From JAXLQL01 sp046331625 (GTDB taxonomy: Bacteria > Acidobacteriota > Terriglobia > Bryobacterales > Bryobacteraceae), in NCBI GenBank assembly GCA_046331625.1, contig JAXLQL010000001.1:662308-726307 (forward strand): DNA of 64,000 nt. The letters run 5' to 3'. Shown here piece by piece: positions 26,668-34,337 of this stretch. The position numbers were made by a program, and so were the translations under genes. A model generated the notes under the pieces. It saw nothing but the letters and a program-made list of their open reading frames with translations, did no database searches and was not told the origin of the DNA. The first letter of the stretch is position 1, and each line of letters starts with the position of its first letter.

Positions 26668-28697
26668 GTGTTCTGATTGCGGCGGCCCTACTGGCGGAGT
26701 GGTGGGGGAACCCGGGCGATTCGAAGTTGGCCTACATCGGTCCGGGCGCGGGATTCGCATTCGCGGGTTCGTTCTTGGCGCTGTCTTTGTCGCTGGTTTT
26801 GAGTCTGCTTTCGCTCGCGGCGTGGCCGTTCCGGATGATGTGGCGCGCGGTGGTTCGCCGCCAGGGTTACCGGAATGCGCAGGTCAAGAAACTCGTGTTC
26901 CTGGGGCTCGATGGGCTCGACCCGAAACTGACCGAGCGCTACATGTCCGAAGGGAAGCTGCCTAATCTCGCGTGCCTTGCCGAGACTGGGACTTATCGGC
27001 GCTTGCGGACGACGTTTCCGGCTCTGTCGCCAGTGGCGTGGTCGACGTTCGCGACCGGCGTCAATCCGGCGCGTCACAACATCTTCGATTTTCTAAATCG
27101 CGACTTGCGTACGTACTTGCCCGAGTTGTCGTCCGCACGCGTGCGTCCCGCGGAGCGCGTGTTGCGCGTGGGTCCGATCACGATCCCGCTTTCGCGGCCC
27201 ACTGTCGAGATGCGGCGCAAGAGCGAGCCGTTCTGGAAGATTCTGGGCCGGCATGCAGTGGGTTGCACGGTGCTGCGGGTGCCGGTGACGTTTCCGCCGG
27301 ACGAGTTCGACGGGCGCTTGCTTTCCGCGATGTCGACGCCAGATTTGCAGGGGACGCAGGGGAGCTTCACTTGGTTCACGGCCTCTGCGGGCGATGAGGC
27401 GCGGGCTTGCGAGGGGGGCAATCGGCGGGCGCTCTCGCGCACGGATGATGGATGGGCGGGCGAGTTGACCGGTCCGGCGAATGCGACGGTGCGCTTTCGG
27501 CTCACTTCCGCGTGGCAACTCGAAGCGGGCGGCGAACGGCACGGGCTTACGGTGGGGAGCTACTCGCCGTGGATCCGGTTGAAGTTCGGGCGGGTGTCTG
27601 GGATCGCGCGGTTCCTCCTCACTGCGGCGGGTGAACTGCCCGCACTTTACGTGACTCCGATTCAGATCGATCCGGAAAAGCCGGCGCTGCCGATCAGCCA
27701 TCCGCCCTACTACGCGGCGTACCTGGCGAAGCTACTGGGGACGTTCTCGACGCTCGGGATGGCCGAGGACACGTGGGCGCTGAACGAAGGCGCGATCGAC
27801 GAAGCTGCGTTTCTCGAGCAGGCCGAATCCATCAAACAAGAACGCGAAGCCATGTTTTTTGCCGCGCTCGAGCGGACGCGGCGCGGCGTGGTGGCGTGCG
27901 TGTTCGACACGAGCGATCGCGTGCAGCACATGTTCTTCCGGCACTTGGACGCAGCGGGTCCGCACGGCGGGGTGATCGAGGGTCTGTATCGCGACATGGA
28001 CAGGCTTGTGGGCGAGACGGTGCGGCGCGCGGGTGGCGATGCGGCCCTCATCGTGCTTTCCGATCATGGGTTCTGTGCGTTTCGGCGTGGGGTGAATCTG
28101 AATTCCTGGCTGCATCAGAACGGCTTCCTGGCCTTGCGCGATGACAATGCTTGCGAGTGCGGAGCCTACTTCGCGGGCGTGGACTGGAGCCGCACGCGCG
28201 CGTACGCGCTGGGGCTCGGCGGGATCTATCTCAATCTCGAAGGCCGCGAGGCACAGGGCATTGTGAAGCGATCCGAGGCCGCGGCGCTGCGCGAGGAACT
28301 CTCGGTGCGGCTGAGCGGACTGCGCGACGCCGCAAGCGGCGAAGTCGCAATTCGGACAATGTACTCCACGGCGAAGATCTATCGCGGTCCGTACCTTGAC
28401 GCCGCGCCCGACCTGATCGCGGGCTACGCCGACGGCTATCGCATCTCGTGGGACGCGGCGGTGGGCAAGGTGAGCACGGAAATCTTCGAAGACAACGGCA
28501 AGGCCTGGAGCGGCGATCACTGCGTGGATCCGCCACTGGTGCCTGGCGTGTTGTTCTCGAATCGGAAATTCGAGGCCGCGGATCCGGGGATCGAGGACAT
28601 GGCTCCCACTGCGCTCGCGTTGTTCGGAGTTCCGGCGCCTGCTTGGATGGAGGGGAAGCCACTGGTCCAGTCTCTGGTCCAGGCTCGGGTGGTGTGA
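26664..28697 (+). CDS. Membrane-anchored type I phosphodiesterase-like protein (alkaline phosphatase superfamily)
   Basis: This 677-residue protein starts at GTG within a GTGA overlap. Its N-terminus has two hydrophobic stretches (SVLIAAALLAEWWG and about residues 25-55) that should anchor it in the membrane. The catalytic domain mirrors the paralogue at 15788: VFLGLDGLDPKLTERYM, ALSPVAWSTFATGVNP, VACVFDTSDRVQHMF, LIVLSDHGFCAFRRGVNLN and GDHCVDPPLVPGVLFSN. The family contains phosphodiesterases and phosphotransferases with two-metal sites. Coupling to a Thr-type AP-superfamily gene suggests the two act on one cell-surface or lipid-linked pathway, which is inference. The paralogue lacks the membrane anchor and the operon partners. 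Confidence 0.85.
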   Translation: MSVLIAAALLAEWWGNPGDSKLAYIGPGAGFAFAGSFLALSLSLVLSLLSLAAWPFRMMWRAVVRRQGYRNAQVKKLVFLGLDGLDPKLTERYMSEGKLPNLACLAETGTYRRLRTTFPALSPVAWSTFATGVNPARHNIFDFLNRDLRTYLPELSSARVRPAERVLRVGPITIPLSRPTVEMRRKSEPFWKILGRHAVGCTVLRVPVTFPPDEFDGRLLSAMSTPDLQGTQGSFTWFTASAGDEARACEGGNRRALSRTDDGWAGELTGPANATVRFRLTSAWQLEAGGERHGLTVGSYSPWIRLKFGRVSGIARFLLTAAGELPALYVTPIQIDPEKPALPISHPPYYAAYLAKLLGTFSTLGMAEDTWALNEGAIDEAAFLEQAESIKQEREAMFFAALERTRRGVVACVFDTSDRVQHMFFRHLDAAGPHGGVIEGLYRDMDRLVGETVRRAGGDAALIVLSDHGFCAFRRGVNLNSWLHQNGFLALRDDNACECGAYFAGVDWSRTRAYALGLGGIYLNLEGREAQGIVKRSEAAALREELSVRLSGLRDAASGEVAIRTMYSTAKIYRGPYLDAAPDLIAGYADGYRISWDAAVGKVSTEIFEDNGKAWSGDHCVDPPLVPGVLFSNRKFEAADPGIEDMAPTALALFGVPAPAWMEGKPLVQSLVQARVV

Positions 28698-28710
28698 AAG
28701 GAAATCGATC

Positions 28711-28905
28711 TTGCTTGGTAAGACGTCAGTCAAGTTGAACAAGAGCCTGTGCCAGCGTGCCGCGAAGTGTGCCGAACAACTGGGATACAGTTCGCTCGAA
28801 GAGTTCGTGGAGCACGTGTTGGAGCGCGCGGTGTCCGGCGCCGAGAACTCGGATTCGGCGGATGAAGTGGAGAAAAAGCTGAAGGGGCTCGGCTACCTGG
28901 CGTGA
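28711..28905 (+). CDS. Small protein of 64 residues with C-terminal LKGLGYLA motif
   Basis: The frame starts with TTG, preceded by GAAAGGAAAT as a ribosome binding site, and lies 13 bases after the phosphodiesterase-like gene. The product begins MLGKTSVKLNKSLCQRAAKCAEQLGYSS-like and is basic, then helical (SLEEFVEHVLERAV). This resembles a ribbon-helix-helix fold: a short strand then two helices. It ends EKKLKGLGYLA. The same kind of tail (LRSLGYIG) closes the sulfatase-like protein at 9742-12048. Its TGA overlaps the GTG of the next gene. I do not recognise a named family. Confidence 0.65.
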   Translation: MLGKTSVKLNKSLCQRAAKCAEQLGYSSLEEFVEHVLERAVSGAENSDSADEVEKKLKGLGYLA

Positions 28906-29564
28906 GTGACACCGACCTAGGTTGGCCCGCGCTGGCAATGCTGGTGCCGCTCGCGGCGGTGTGCGGGCTGGCGACTGGGTGGGTGATGAAGCGGTTCTCC
29001 GATCGCGCCGAAGTGGATCGCACCAAGCGGCGGATCGTGGCTCATCTGCTCGAGTTCCGGTTGTTCGGCGAAGAGCCGGCGTTGGTGGTCCGGGCGCAGT
29101 GGGAGGTGGCGCGGCAGTGCTTGCGAATGGTCCGCTTGTTGTTGCTGCCGGCAGTGGTCGTCGCGGCGCCGATGCTCGTGTTGTTTCCGTTCCTCGAGGG
29201 CGTGTTCGGGCACGCGCCGGTGTCGCGCGGGCAATCGACGGTGATTACGGTGCGGGCGGACGGTGCTCGAGCGGTTCGGCTTGTTGTGGGTGGCGGGGCG
29301 GTGGTGGAGACTGCAGAGGTGCGGTCAGGCGATGAGTGGAGTTGGCGGGTGCGGATTCGCGACAGTGGCGACGCGACTTTGCGTGTGATTGGCGCGGGCA
29401 GGTTTCCGTCTGCGTTGGTGCGGCGGATGCGGACGGGGCTGGTGTCGGGTGCGCTGGCTCGGCCCGGGGGGATTGACGTGTACTATGAGCCGGCGTCGAT
29501 ACTGGGGGTCCGGTGGGAGGTTTGGTTTGTGATTGTTTCGTTTGTGGCGTTTCTGCTGATTTGA
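28902..29564 (+). CDS. Membrane protein of unknown function, last gene of the phosphodiesterase operon
   Basis: This 220-residue protein starts with GTG inside a GTGA overlap. Predicted membrane helices lie at about residues 8-25 (LAMLVPLAAVCGLATGW), 75-95 (LLLLPAVVVAAPMLVLFPFL) and at the C-terminus (VWFVIVSFVAFLLI). Between the second and third is a ~95-residue beta-rich domain (STVITVRADGARAVRLVVGGG). I recognise no family. The tight coupling makes it a probable partner of the two AP-superfamily proteins in the membrane. Confidence 0.75.
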   Translation: MSDTDLGWPALAMLVPLAAVCGLATGWVMKRFSDRAEVDRTKRRIVAHLLEFRLFGEEPALVVRAQWEVARQCLRMVRLLLLPAVVVAAPMLVLFPFLEGVFGHAPVSRGQSTVITVRADGARAVRLVVGGGAVVETAEVRSGDEWSWRVRIRDSGDATLRVIGAGRFPSALVRRMRTGLVSGALARPGGIDVYYEPASILGVRWEVWFVIVSFVAFLLI

Positions 29565-29565
29565 G

Positions 29566-29608
29566 GCAGCGGGACTGAAGTCCCGCGCAGGCTAAAGCCT
29601 GCCCCACA
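29566..29608. repeat. Paired-hairpin interspersed repeat, copy 3
   Basis: gcgggactgaagtcccgc and gcaggctaaagcctgc followed by cccaca begin two bases after the stop of the membrane-protein gene and end just before the convergent epimerase stop. Here the element could act as a bidirectional terminator or mRNA 3' stabiliser. Confidence 0.9.
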
Positions 29609-29616
29609 AGTCGAAG

Positions 29617-30453
29617 TCAGAGGCGGCGGAGGAACTCGATGCCTTCCCAGGCGATGGCGGCTGGAGAAGAAGCGAGGTCGCGCCAGATGCAGGCCGCGGC
29701 GGCGAGTTCCTTGATGGCGTAGCCAAAGCTTTCGATGACGAGATAGCCGTCATAGCCGATGGCGCGGAGGGCCGTCATCACTTCGGTCCATTCGACGTGG
29801 CCCGATCCGGGAGCGCCGCGATCGTTCTCGCAGGAATGGACGTGGAAGATATGGCTGCCCAGAGTGCGAATCGCGCCGGCCTGGGCCTTCTCCTCGATGT
29901 TGGCGTGGAAGGTGTCGTAGAGCACGCCGACGTTCGCGTGGGCCACTTCGTCGCAGAGCCGAGCGGCGTCGGCGGCGGTGTTGAGGAAGTACGACTCGAA
30001 GCGGTTCAGTGGCTCCACGGCGAGAACCACGCCGTGCTTGGCGGCATGGTCGCCGAGTTCACGCAAGGCGTCGACCTCCCACTTCCACTCGTCCTCAGTA
30101 CGGCGGCGGCCGGGGAGATGGCCGACGGGAGAATGGAACGGTCCGGCGAGCACGCGGCCACCCATGGCGGCCGTGGCTTCGATCGACTCTTTCATGTACG
30201 CGCGAGTGGCCGAGCGGATCGCGGCGTCATCGCAAACGAGGCTCCGATCTTTGCTCCCGAATGCAGTGCACACCGTGACGTCAAGCCCGAGGCGCTTGGC
30301 CTCTTTGCCTACATCGCCAGCGGGGAATCCGGACCAATCGAACCGCGCGACTTCGATGGCGTCAAAGCCATGGAGCTTGATCTCGGCCATCAGCGGGATG
30401 TGCTCGGCGCCGAAACCGGCGCTCCAGATGAGTGTGTTGACTCCGATTTTCAT
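29617..30453 (-). CDS. Sugar isomerase/epimerase, D-tagatose 3-epimerase-like TIM barrel
   Basis: This 278-residue protein has the xylose-isomerase-like barrel of ketose 3-epimerases: LAVEPLNRFESYFLNT with the first metal Glu, VGVLYDTFHANIEEK with Asp and His, HSCENDRGAPGSGHVEW with His and Arg, and YLVIESFGY with the last Glu. These are the four metal ligands and substrate residues of the D-tagatose/L-ribulose 3-epimerase group. It is cytoplasmic, with no signal. It lies 15 bases after the cupin-type isomerase gene on the same strand, so the two form a carbohydrate-conversion operon. Confidence 0.88.
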   Translation of the reverse strand: MKIGVNTLIWSAGFGAEHIPLMAEIKLHGFDAIEVARFDWSGFPAGDVGKEAKRLGLDVTVCTAFGSKDRSLVCDDAAIRSATRAYMKESIEATAAMGGRVLAGPFHSPVGHLPGRRRTEDEWKWEVDALRELGDHAAKHGVVLAVEPLNRFESYFLNTAADAARLCDEVAHANVGVLYDTFHANIEEKAQAGAIRTLGSHIFHVHSCENDRGAPGSGHVEWTEVMTALRAIGYDGYLVIESFGYAIKELAAAACIWRDLASSPAAIAWEGIEFLRRL

Positions 30454-30468
30454 GTGTAGCCCTCCGGG

Positions 30469-31752
30469 TTACTTGCGGACCAACGGCGCGGCGTCCGGAT
30501 TTCCCGGGCCGAAGTGCTTGAGCATGACGAGGTCATCGACATCGCTCGTGTTGACGATGCGCACGCCGGCTTTGGCGGCATCCGCGGTGACGAACAGTTC
30601 GTCTTTGGTCATCTGCCCGTAGCGGATCATGGCCGGGGTAGCCACTTCGTGCTTGCCGATCTGGCCGTAGCCTTGGGTGAGGATGAGTCCGTGGGCGGCT
30701 GAGTCTTTGATGACGACGGAGCGGCCGGGGAAGACGGTGAGTTCCTTGGCGGAGTAGTGCTTGGTGGAGTAGACCACCCAGTTCTCGCGATAGCCGGCAT
30801 CGGCCATGGCCTTGACTTCACGCACGGGCTTGGGATGGAACAGCCGGTTCTTCATGAACTCGGGGTCAGTGTTCGCGTCCCAGTCCATCATGTCGAGGAT
30901 GTAGTCGAGATCGTGGTGATGGGCTTCGGGCACGTCTTTGACGAGGAGTTCCCAGCCGACAGCGCGGCCTTCCACCATGGACTGGAACATGGCGAAGACG
31001 TCAGAGTTCACTTGCGGCTCATAGGTTACCAGCGAGCCGGGCGCGTGCAGGATTCCCGCGTCGATCTGCCAGCCGGTGCCGGGCTTGAGCCGATAGGCGC
31101 GCGAAAGGTCGAGGATGCCGTTGTCGCCTTCGTTCCAGCGCTCGAGGCAGCGGCGGATGTCGGCGCGCGTGGTGCCGGGTTCCAGACCCATGAACGTGTA
31201 GGGGAAGTTGTTGCCCTTGAAGTTGTATTGCGGCGGGAAGTAGTACGCCTCGGGCTTTCCGTTCTGGCCGACGCGCTTGGCGAACTCGTCATTCTGGTGG
31301 AGGTGGTGGGGGATGGGGCCGAGGTTGTCAAAGAACTTGCAGAGCAGGTTGAAACCGCCGTACTTCGACATGACGTCTTTGCCGAGGAATCGGTCGCCCA
31401 CGGTGTCGATCGCTTCTTTGAGCAGGACGCGCTTGCCCTGGAAGTCGATGTAGGAGAGGCCTTCGTCGTCGGCGGTGAGAGGTCCGTTGGCGGCCTTGGT
31501 GGTGGAGGAGAACCAGCGCTCGTCGATACCGCCGCGGTGGGCGCCGAGCACGTAGAGGTCGCGGGGGTCGAGCTTGAGGCGGCCGCCCGGCATGAGGAAG
31601 GCGCGAGGCACCCAGCAGGGGGCGAGGCGAACAATGCCATCACCGGCGGTGAGTGCGTCTTGAATGAGGGAAGCAGAGGCGGTGGCGCCGCGCGGCTTGG
31701 CGGCGGATTTGGAGGGGGCAGGCTTCGAGGCTGCGGTCTTTGCTTTGGCCAT
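30469..31752 (-). CDS. Mannose-6-phosphate-isomerase-like cupin protein
   Basis: After a ~30-residue Lys/Ala/Pro-rich tail, this 427-residue protein has a two-cupin layout. GPIPHHLHQNDEFAKRVGQNGKPEAYYF holds a His/His and Glu metal set like the HxH...E of class I phosphomannose isomerases. GTGWQIDAGILHAPGSLVTYEPQ supplies the later His, and a C-terminal cupin-like half includes ELTVFPGRSVVIKDSAAHGLILTQGYGQI. It probably isomerises a sugar or sugar phosphate; the specific substrate is unknown. The basic disordered N-terminus is unusual for the family. Co-directional with the downstream epimerase gene. Confidence 0.65.
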   Translation of the reverse strand: MAKAKTAASKPAPSKSAAKPRGATASASLIQDALTAGDGIVRLAPCWVPRAFLMPGGRLKLDPRDLYVLGAHRGGIDERWFSSTTKAANGPLTADDEGLSYIDFQGKRVLLKEAIDTVGDRFLGKDVMSKYGGFNLLCKFFDNLGPIPHHLHQNDEFAKRVGQNGKPEAYYFPPQYNFKGNNFPYTFMGLEPGTTRADIRRCLERWNEGDNGILDLSRAYRLKPGTGWQIDAGILHAPGSLVTYEPQVNSDVFAMFQSMVEGRAVGWELLVKDVPEAHHHDLDYILDMMDWDANTDPEFMKNRLFHPKPVREVKAMADAGYRENWVVYSTKHYSAKELTVFPGRSVVIKDSAAHGLILTQGYGQIGKHEVATPAMIRYGQMTKDELFVTADAAKAGVRIVNTSDVDDLVMLKHFGPGNPDAAPLVRK

Positions 31753-32008
31753 ACTTCTATTTCACTTGGCCCCGGAGCCTTTTGTCTAGTGCTCGAGGAC
31801 CAGGAAGAAGAAATTACCTGCGACTTTAGGACCCGGAAAAAAGTACTGAAACGTCCGGGCCCTGTATGCCCGCTGATGTGGGTCGAGGCGGGACTAAATC
31901 CCCACTGGCGAGGGATGTAGAGACTGGCAGGACAATTGCAACCGTGTCGTTACCGGCGGAGAGCGATCTCGCCGGTGGTGCAAATCGAAGCAGCCGGAGG
32001 ATGGAGCA
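31753..32008. other. Intergenic region
   Basis: This stretch upstream of the cupin gene is slightly less GC-rich around 31800-31860. I see no convincing gene, hairpin repeat or RNA. It should contain the promoter of the minus-strand cupin-epimerase operon, but no clear box could be picked. Confidence 0.4.
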
Positions 32009-32395
32009 ATGCTGGGCATCATTGCAGTCGAACGAACCGCGGCAGTGGAGCGGACCCTGACTACCGTGCCGGAACGGCGCGGAAGCGAGCGGGGTGCTGT
32101 GAGAAGGAAGGGCGGCAGTGCTTATCGTCCGGGACCGTTTTGGCGGAGATTTGCGCTCTGGTGGCACCGGCGGGATCTGGAATGCGCCTGTGCCATGACC
32201 ACCGAAGTTTTGAAGCAGAAGGGCCGGCTCGACACGGAGATTACGGCGTTTTTGGAAGAAGTTCCGGCGCCACCGTTCGTGGAGACGATGGCGGTGTTGT
32301 TCTTGGAACGGATGACGGCCGATCGGGATCCGGAAGTATTGCAGACGGCTGTGGCCGAGTTGGAGCTCTTCAGCGTGCCCTGGAAGGCAGCCTAG
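32009..32395 (+). CDS. Small hypothetical protein
   Basis: The frame gives 128 residues from the ATG at 32009. The N-terminal half is basic and low in recognisable structure (RPGPFWRRFALWWHRRD), and the C-terminal half (MTTEVLKQKGRLDTEITAF onward, from the ATG at 32195) looks like an acidic helical protein. Codon use is protein-like from 32195, so a 66-residue protein is the more conservative reading. I do not recognise a family. It ends 36 bases before the stop of the convergent DksA-like gene. Confidence 0.4.
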   Translation: MLGIIAVERTAAVERTLTTVPERRGSERGAVRRKGGSAYRPGPFWRRFALWWHRRDLECACAMTTEVLKQKGRLDTEITAFLEEVPAPPFVETMAVLFLERMTADRDPEVLQTAVAELELFSVPWKAA

Positions 32396-32431
32396 GCTGC
32401 GGGGAAGGCGGCGTAAGAGCCGGGGCTGGCG

Positions 32432-33025
32432 TCACCAAACCTCGGAAGTGGTGACCTCGTTCTGGTGCGCTCGTACGCCGCTTTCCTCAGCGTCATGCTG
32501 GGCTTGTTCCTGGCAGCGGACGCAGTATCTGGCCCACGGGATAGCGCGAAGGCGTTTTTCAGAGATGGGCTCTTCGCAGGACTCGCAAACTCCGAAGTCT
32601 CCGGATTGGATGCGGTCAAGCGCGGTTTGGACAAGGCGGAGCGCCTGATAATCCATACTGTTGCGGCGCAGGGAGATGAACTCTTCGTGGGAGATCTGGG
32701 CTTGATCTTCCTCGGCGACGCGGCCCAGGCGAGCGAGCGTATCGAACTTCGATTCTTCCAGGCTGCCGAGCAGTTCCCTCTTTTTGCTCAACAAGATGCC
32801 GTGAAACTCGGCGTGAGGACCCGCAATGGGCGTTGGTTCGGCCCGGCGTGCGATGAAGGGGGCGGGCGCGGCGGCCACGGGCTTCGGCCGGGGTTGTACG
32901 GCCATTGCCGCGGGTTTGGCCTGCGTCTTGACGAGCACGGGTTTCGCCTTGGCGGGCGAAACCGCAGGGGCTGAAGCCCGTCGAACGCCAGCTTCGAGCT
33001 TTCTGATGGCCGTAGCTTTCTTCAT
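32432..33025 (-). CDS. DksA/TraR-family C4 zinc-finger protein with long disordered N-terminus
   Basis: The ATG at 33025 is preferred because GAGGGAAC lies just upstream; the frame is open further back into a hairpin element. Of 197 residues, the first ~72 are rich in Ala, Pro and Lys, which is unlike typical DksA. The rest has the DksA/TraR layout: a helical hairpin (EFHGILLSKKRELLGSLEE to AEEDQAQISHEEF), then a zinc finger with Cys147, Cys150, Cys168 and Cys171. DksA-type proteins bind the RNA polymerase secondary channel and work with ppGpp. The tip carries EEDQAQ, close to but not the canonical DxxDxA. It could be a stringent-response regulator or a related transcription factor. Confidence 0.85.
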   Translation of the reverse strand: MKKATAIRKLEAGVRRASAPAVSPAKAKPVLVKTQAKPAAMAVQPRPKPVAAAPAPFIARRAEPTPIAGPHAEFHGILLSKKRELLGSLEESKFDTLARLGRVAEEDQAQISHEEFISLRRNSMDYQALRLVQTALDRIQSGDFGVCESCEEPISEKRLRAIPWARYCVRCQEQAQHDAEESGVRAHQNEVTTSEVW

Positions 33026-33055
33026 GTGTTCCCTCACGACTGCCGGACTGCTGTA

Positions 33056-33078
33056 GCGCCGGGTCCTCCGCCCGGTGC
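33056..33078. repeat. Single hairpin in the 5' region of the DksA-like gene
   Basis: gcgccgggtcctccgcccggtgc forms an inverted repeat (reading 33056-33078 in full) 31 bases upstream of the DksA-like ATG. It differs from the paired-hairpin family in sequence. It could be a 5' leader structure or a member of another small repeat family. Confidence 0.55.
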
Positions 33079-33177
33079 ATGTCACACCTATCGGCAGCGG
33101 CAGGAAATCACTTAAGGTTGGTCGCGAAAAATCTGTGTGAACCTACGAATGCGGGGGACGAATCCGCGCGTTGGTTC

Positions 33178-33747
33178 TCAGAACTCGCCGCTTTCCCATT
33201 CGCGTAACAGGCCGGCCAGAGCGGCTTCAACGTCGGCGGTCGCTGCGCCCCTCCGGAGCTTGTCCAGTTGGCGTAGATCTGCCGCGCATCGCTGCAAACG
33301 CGAGGCGATTCTGAACTGACGAGTACGGTAGATCACCAACTGCTCGCGGTTGAGGCGGAGTCTGTCCAACGTGTACAGCCCGCACGGAGTGAGCGGCGTC
33401 AGAGTGCCGTCATCGTGCACCGCGAGGTGGACTTCGTAAGGGTCTTCCTGGCAGGGGTCCGCGAAGACAAAACCGGCAGAGGCTTCCTCGTCCGAGGGCC
33501 AAGAGTCACCTTTGAAGCTGTTGCAACGATTGCAGCAATAGTAGAGATTCGCGTAGTGGCAGGCCAACTCGGGAAACAATCTGCGGGGACGGAAGTGATC
33601 GGCACCGAACGCGTCATCGCCGCGGCGGTAGACTTCGGTAATGCCACAGTAAGCACATCGGTACCGGAAGTCGATCCGCAGGAATTGCTTGTACCGGGCC
33701 GGATTCCGATAGCGAGGAACGTTCGCGGTCCGTACGAACTTCGCCAT
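33178..33747 (-). CDS. HNH endonuclease domain protein
   Basis: This 189-residue protein has a zinc-type HNH core: CAYC at residues 31-34, DHFRPR with Asp50 and His51, a central Asn67 (HYANLYY), and CCNRCN at 71-76. The DHFRPR and CNRCN arrangement resembles the HNH nucleases of the PtuB/TIGR02646 type found with retrons and Septu defence systems. The C-terminal ~90 residues are helical and charged. Its ATG overlaps by one base the TAA of the preceding helical protein gene (33747-34316), so the two are translationally coupled. It may be a DNA-cutting effector controlled by that partner, which is inference. Confidence 0.8.
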   Translation of the reverse strand: MAKFVRTANVPRYRNPARYKQFLRIDFRYRCAYCGITEVYRRGDDAFGADHFRPRRLFPELACHYANLYYCCNRCNSFKGDSWPSDEEASAGFVFADPCQEDPYEVHLAVHDDGTLTPLTPCGLYTLDRLRLNREQLVIYRTRQFRIASRLQRCAADLRQLDKLRRGAATADVEAALAGLLREWESGEF

Positions 33748-34316
33748 TAGCGCTTTCGTCGAGGATTGGCTTTCGCAATTGCAACAGCATCCTCGAGCCG
33801 GTCCAGCGCTTTTTCAATTCTGTCGAAGGGACCTTCCCCGGCCATGCCGGTACGATCTTCGGAAGCCTCGAGCCGGTCGAGTTGGCGGTCGACGTTCGCA
33901 AGCTTGGCTGCCTCGCTGCGAGACAGGCCCTCGCGGAATTTCTTGTCCACCAGCCGTCTGCGCTCACTCATGAGATCCTCATGACGACGGTTCGCCTCGG
34001 ACTCCTGAGCCTGAACCATGGCCCGAGAAAGGGCAGGCCGCCGGCGCAACTCCCGAATCATCACGCGGCGGAAAGCGGTCCTGACCAAAACAGGCACTCG
34101 CGATGGAGCGGGCAGTGCCTGCGCCTTCTGCAACTCACCGAGTACGATTTCCATCGTCGATCGGATGGCCTGATCGTACATCTCCGCGACGAGGCGGCTC
34201 TTTTGAAATTCAGGAAGGAGTCGCCCCTTGACCGCCGCCGAGAAATCGGACGTTACGGCCGGATCGCCGGCAAGAAGTGCGTTGAGCGCTTCTCGATCAA
34301 GAGCGATGTCCCGCAT
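33747..34316 (-). CDS. Charged helical protein of unknown function, coupled to HNH nuclease
   Basis: This 189-residue protein is almost entirely predicted helix and very rich in Arg, Glu and Ala. Segments such as EANRRHEDLMSERRRLVDKK and LANVDRQLDRLEASEDR look like coiled coils, and the C-terminus is basic (KANPRRKR). No signal or membrane segment is seen. No family is recognised. It is translated just before the HNH gene (TAATG overlap), which marks it as a likely partner, for example an inhibitor, DNA-binding adaptor or sensor. The upstream RidA gene ends 21 bases before its start on the same strand. Confidence 0.7.
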   Translation of the reverse strand: MRDIALDREALNALLAGDPAVTSDFSAAVKGRLLPEFQKSRLVAEMYDQAIRSTMEIVLGELQKAQALPAPSRVPVLVRTAFRRVMIRELRRRPALSRAMVQAQESEANRRHEDLMSERRRLVDKKFREGLSRSEAAKLANVDRQLDRLEASEDRTGMAGEGPFDRIEKALDRLEDAVAIAKANPRRKR

Positions 34317-34337
34317 GGCACCATCTTACCAGCGTCG

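Noticed and set aside
29566..29608. Classical rho-independent terminator
   Set aside because: Stems are strong but there is no following T-run, and the same element occurs between divergent genes, so it is better called an interspersed repeat.
31936..32454. 172-codon plus-strand open frame
   Set aside because: Composition is Gly/Arg/Cys-rich and shadow-like; the alternative frame from 32009 or 32195 has more protein-like codon use.
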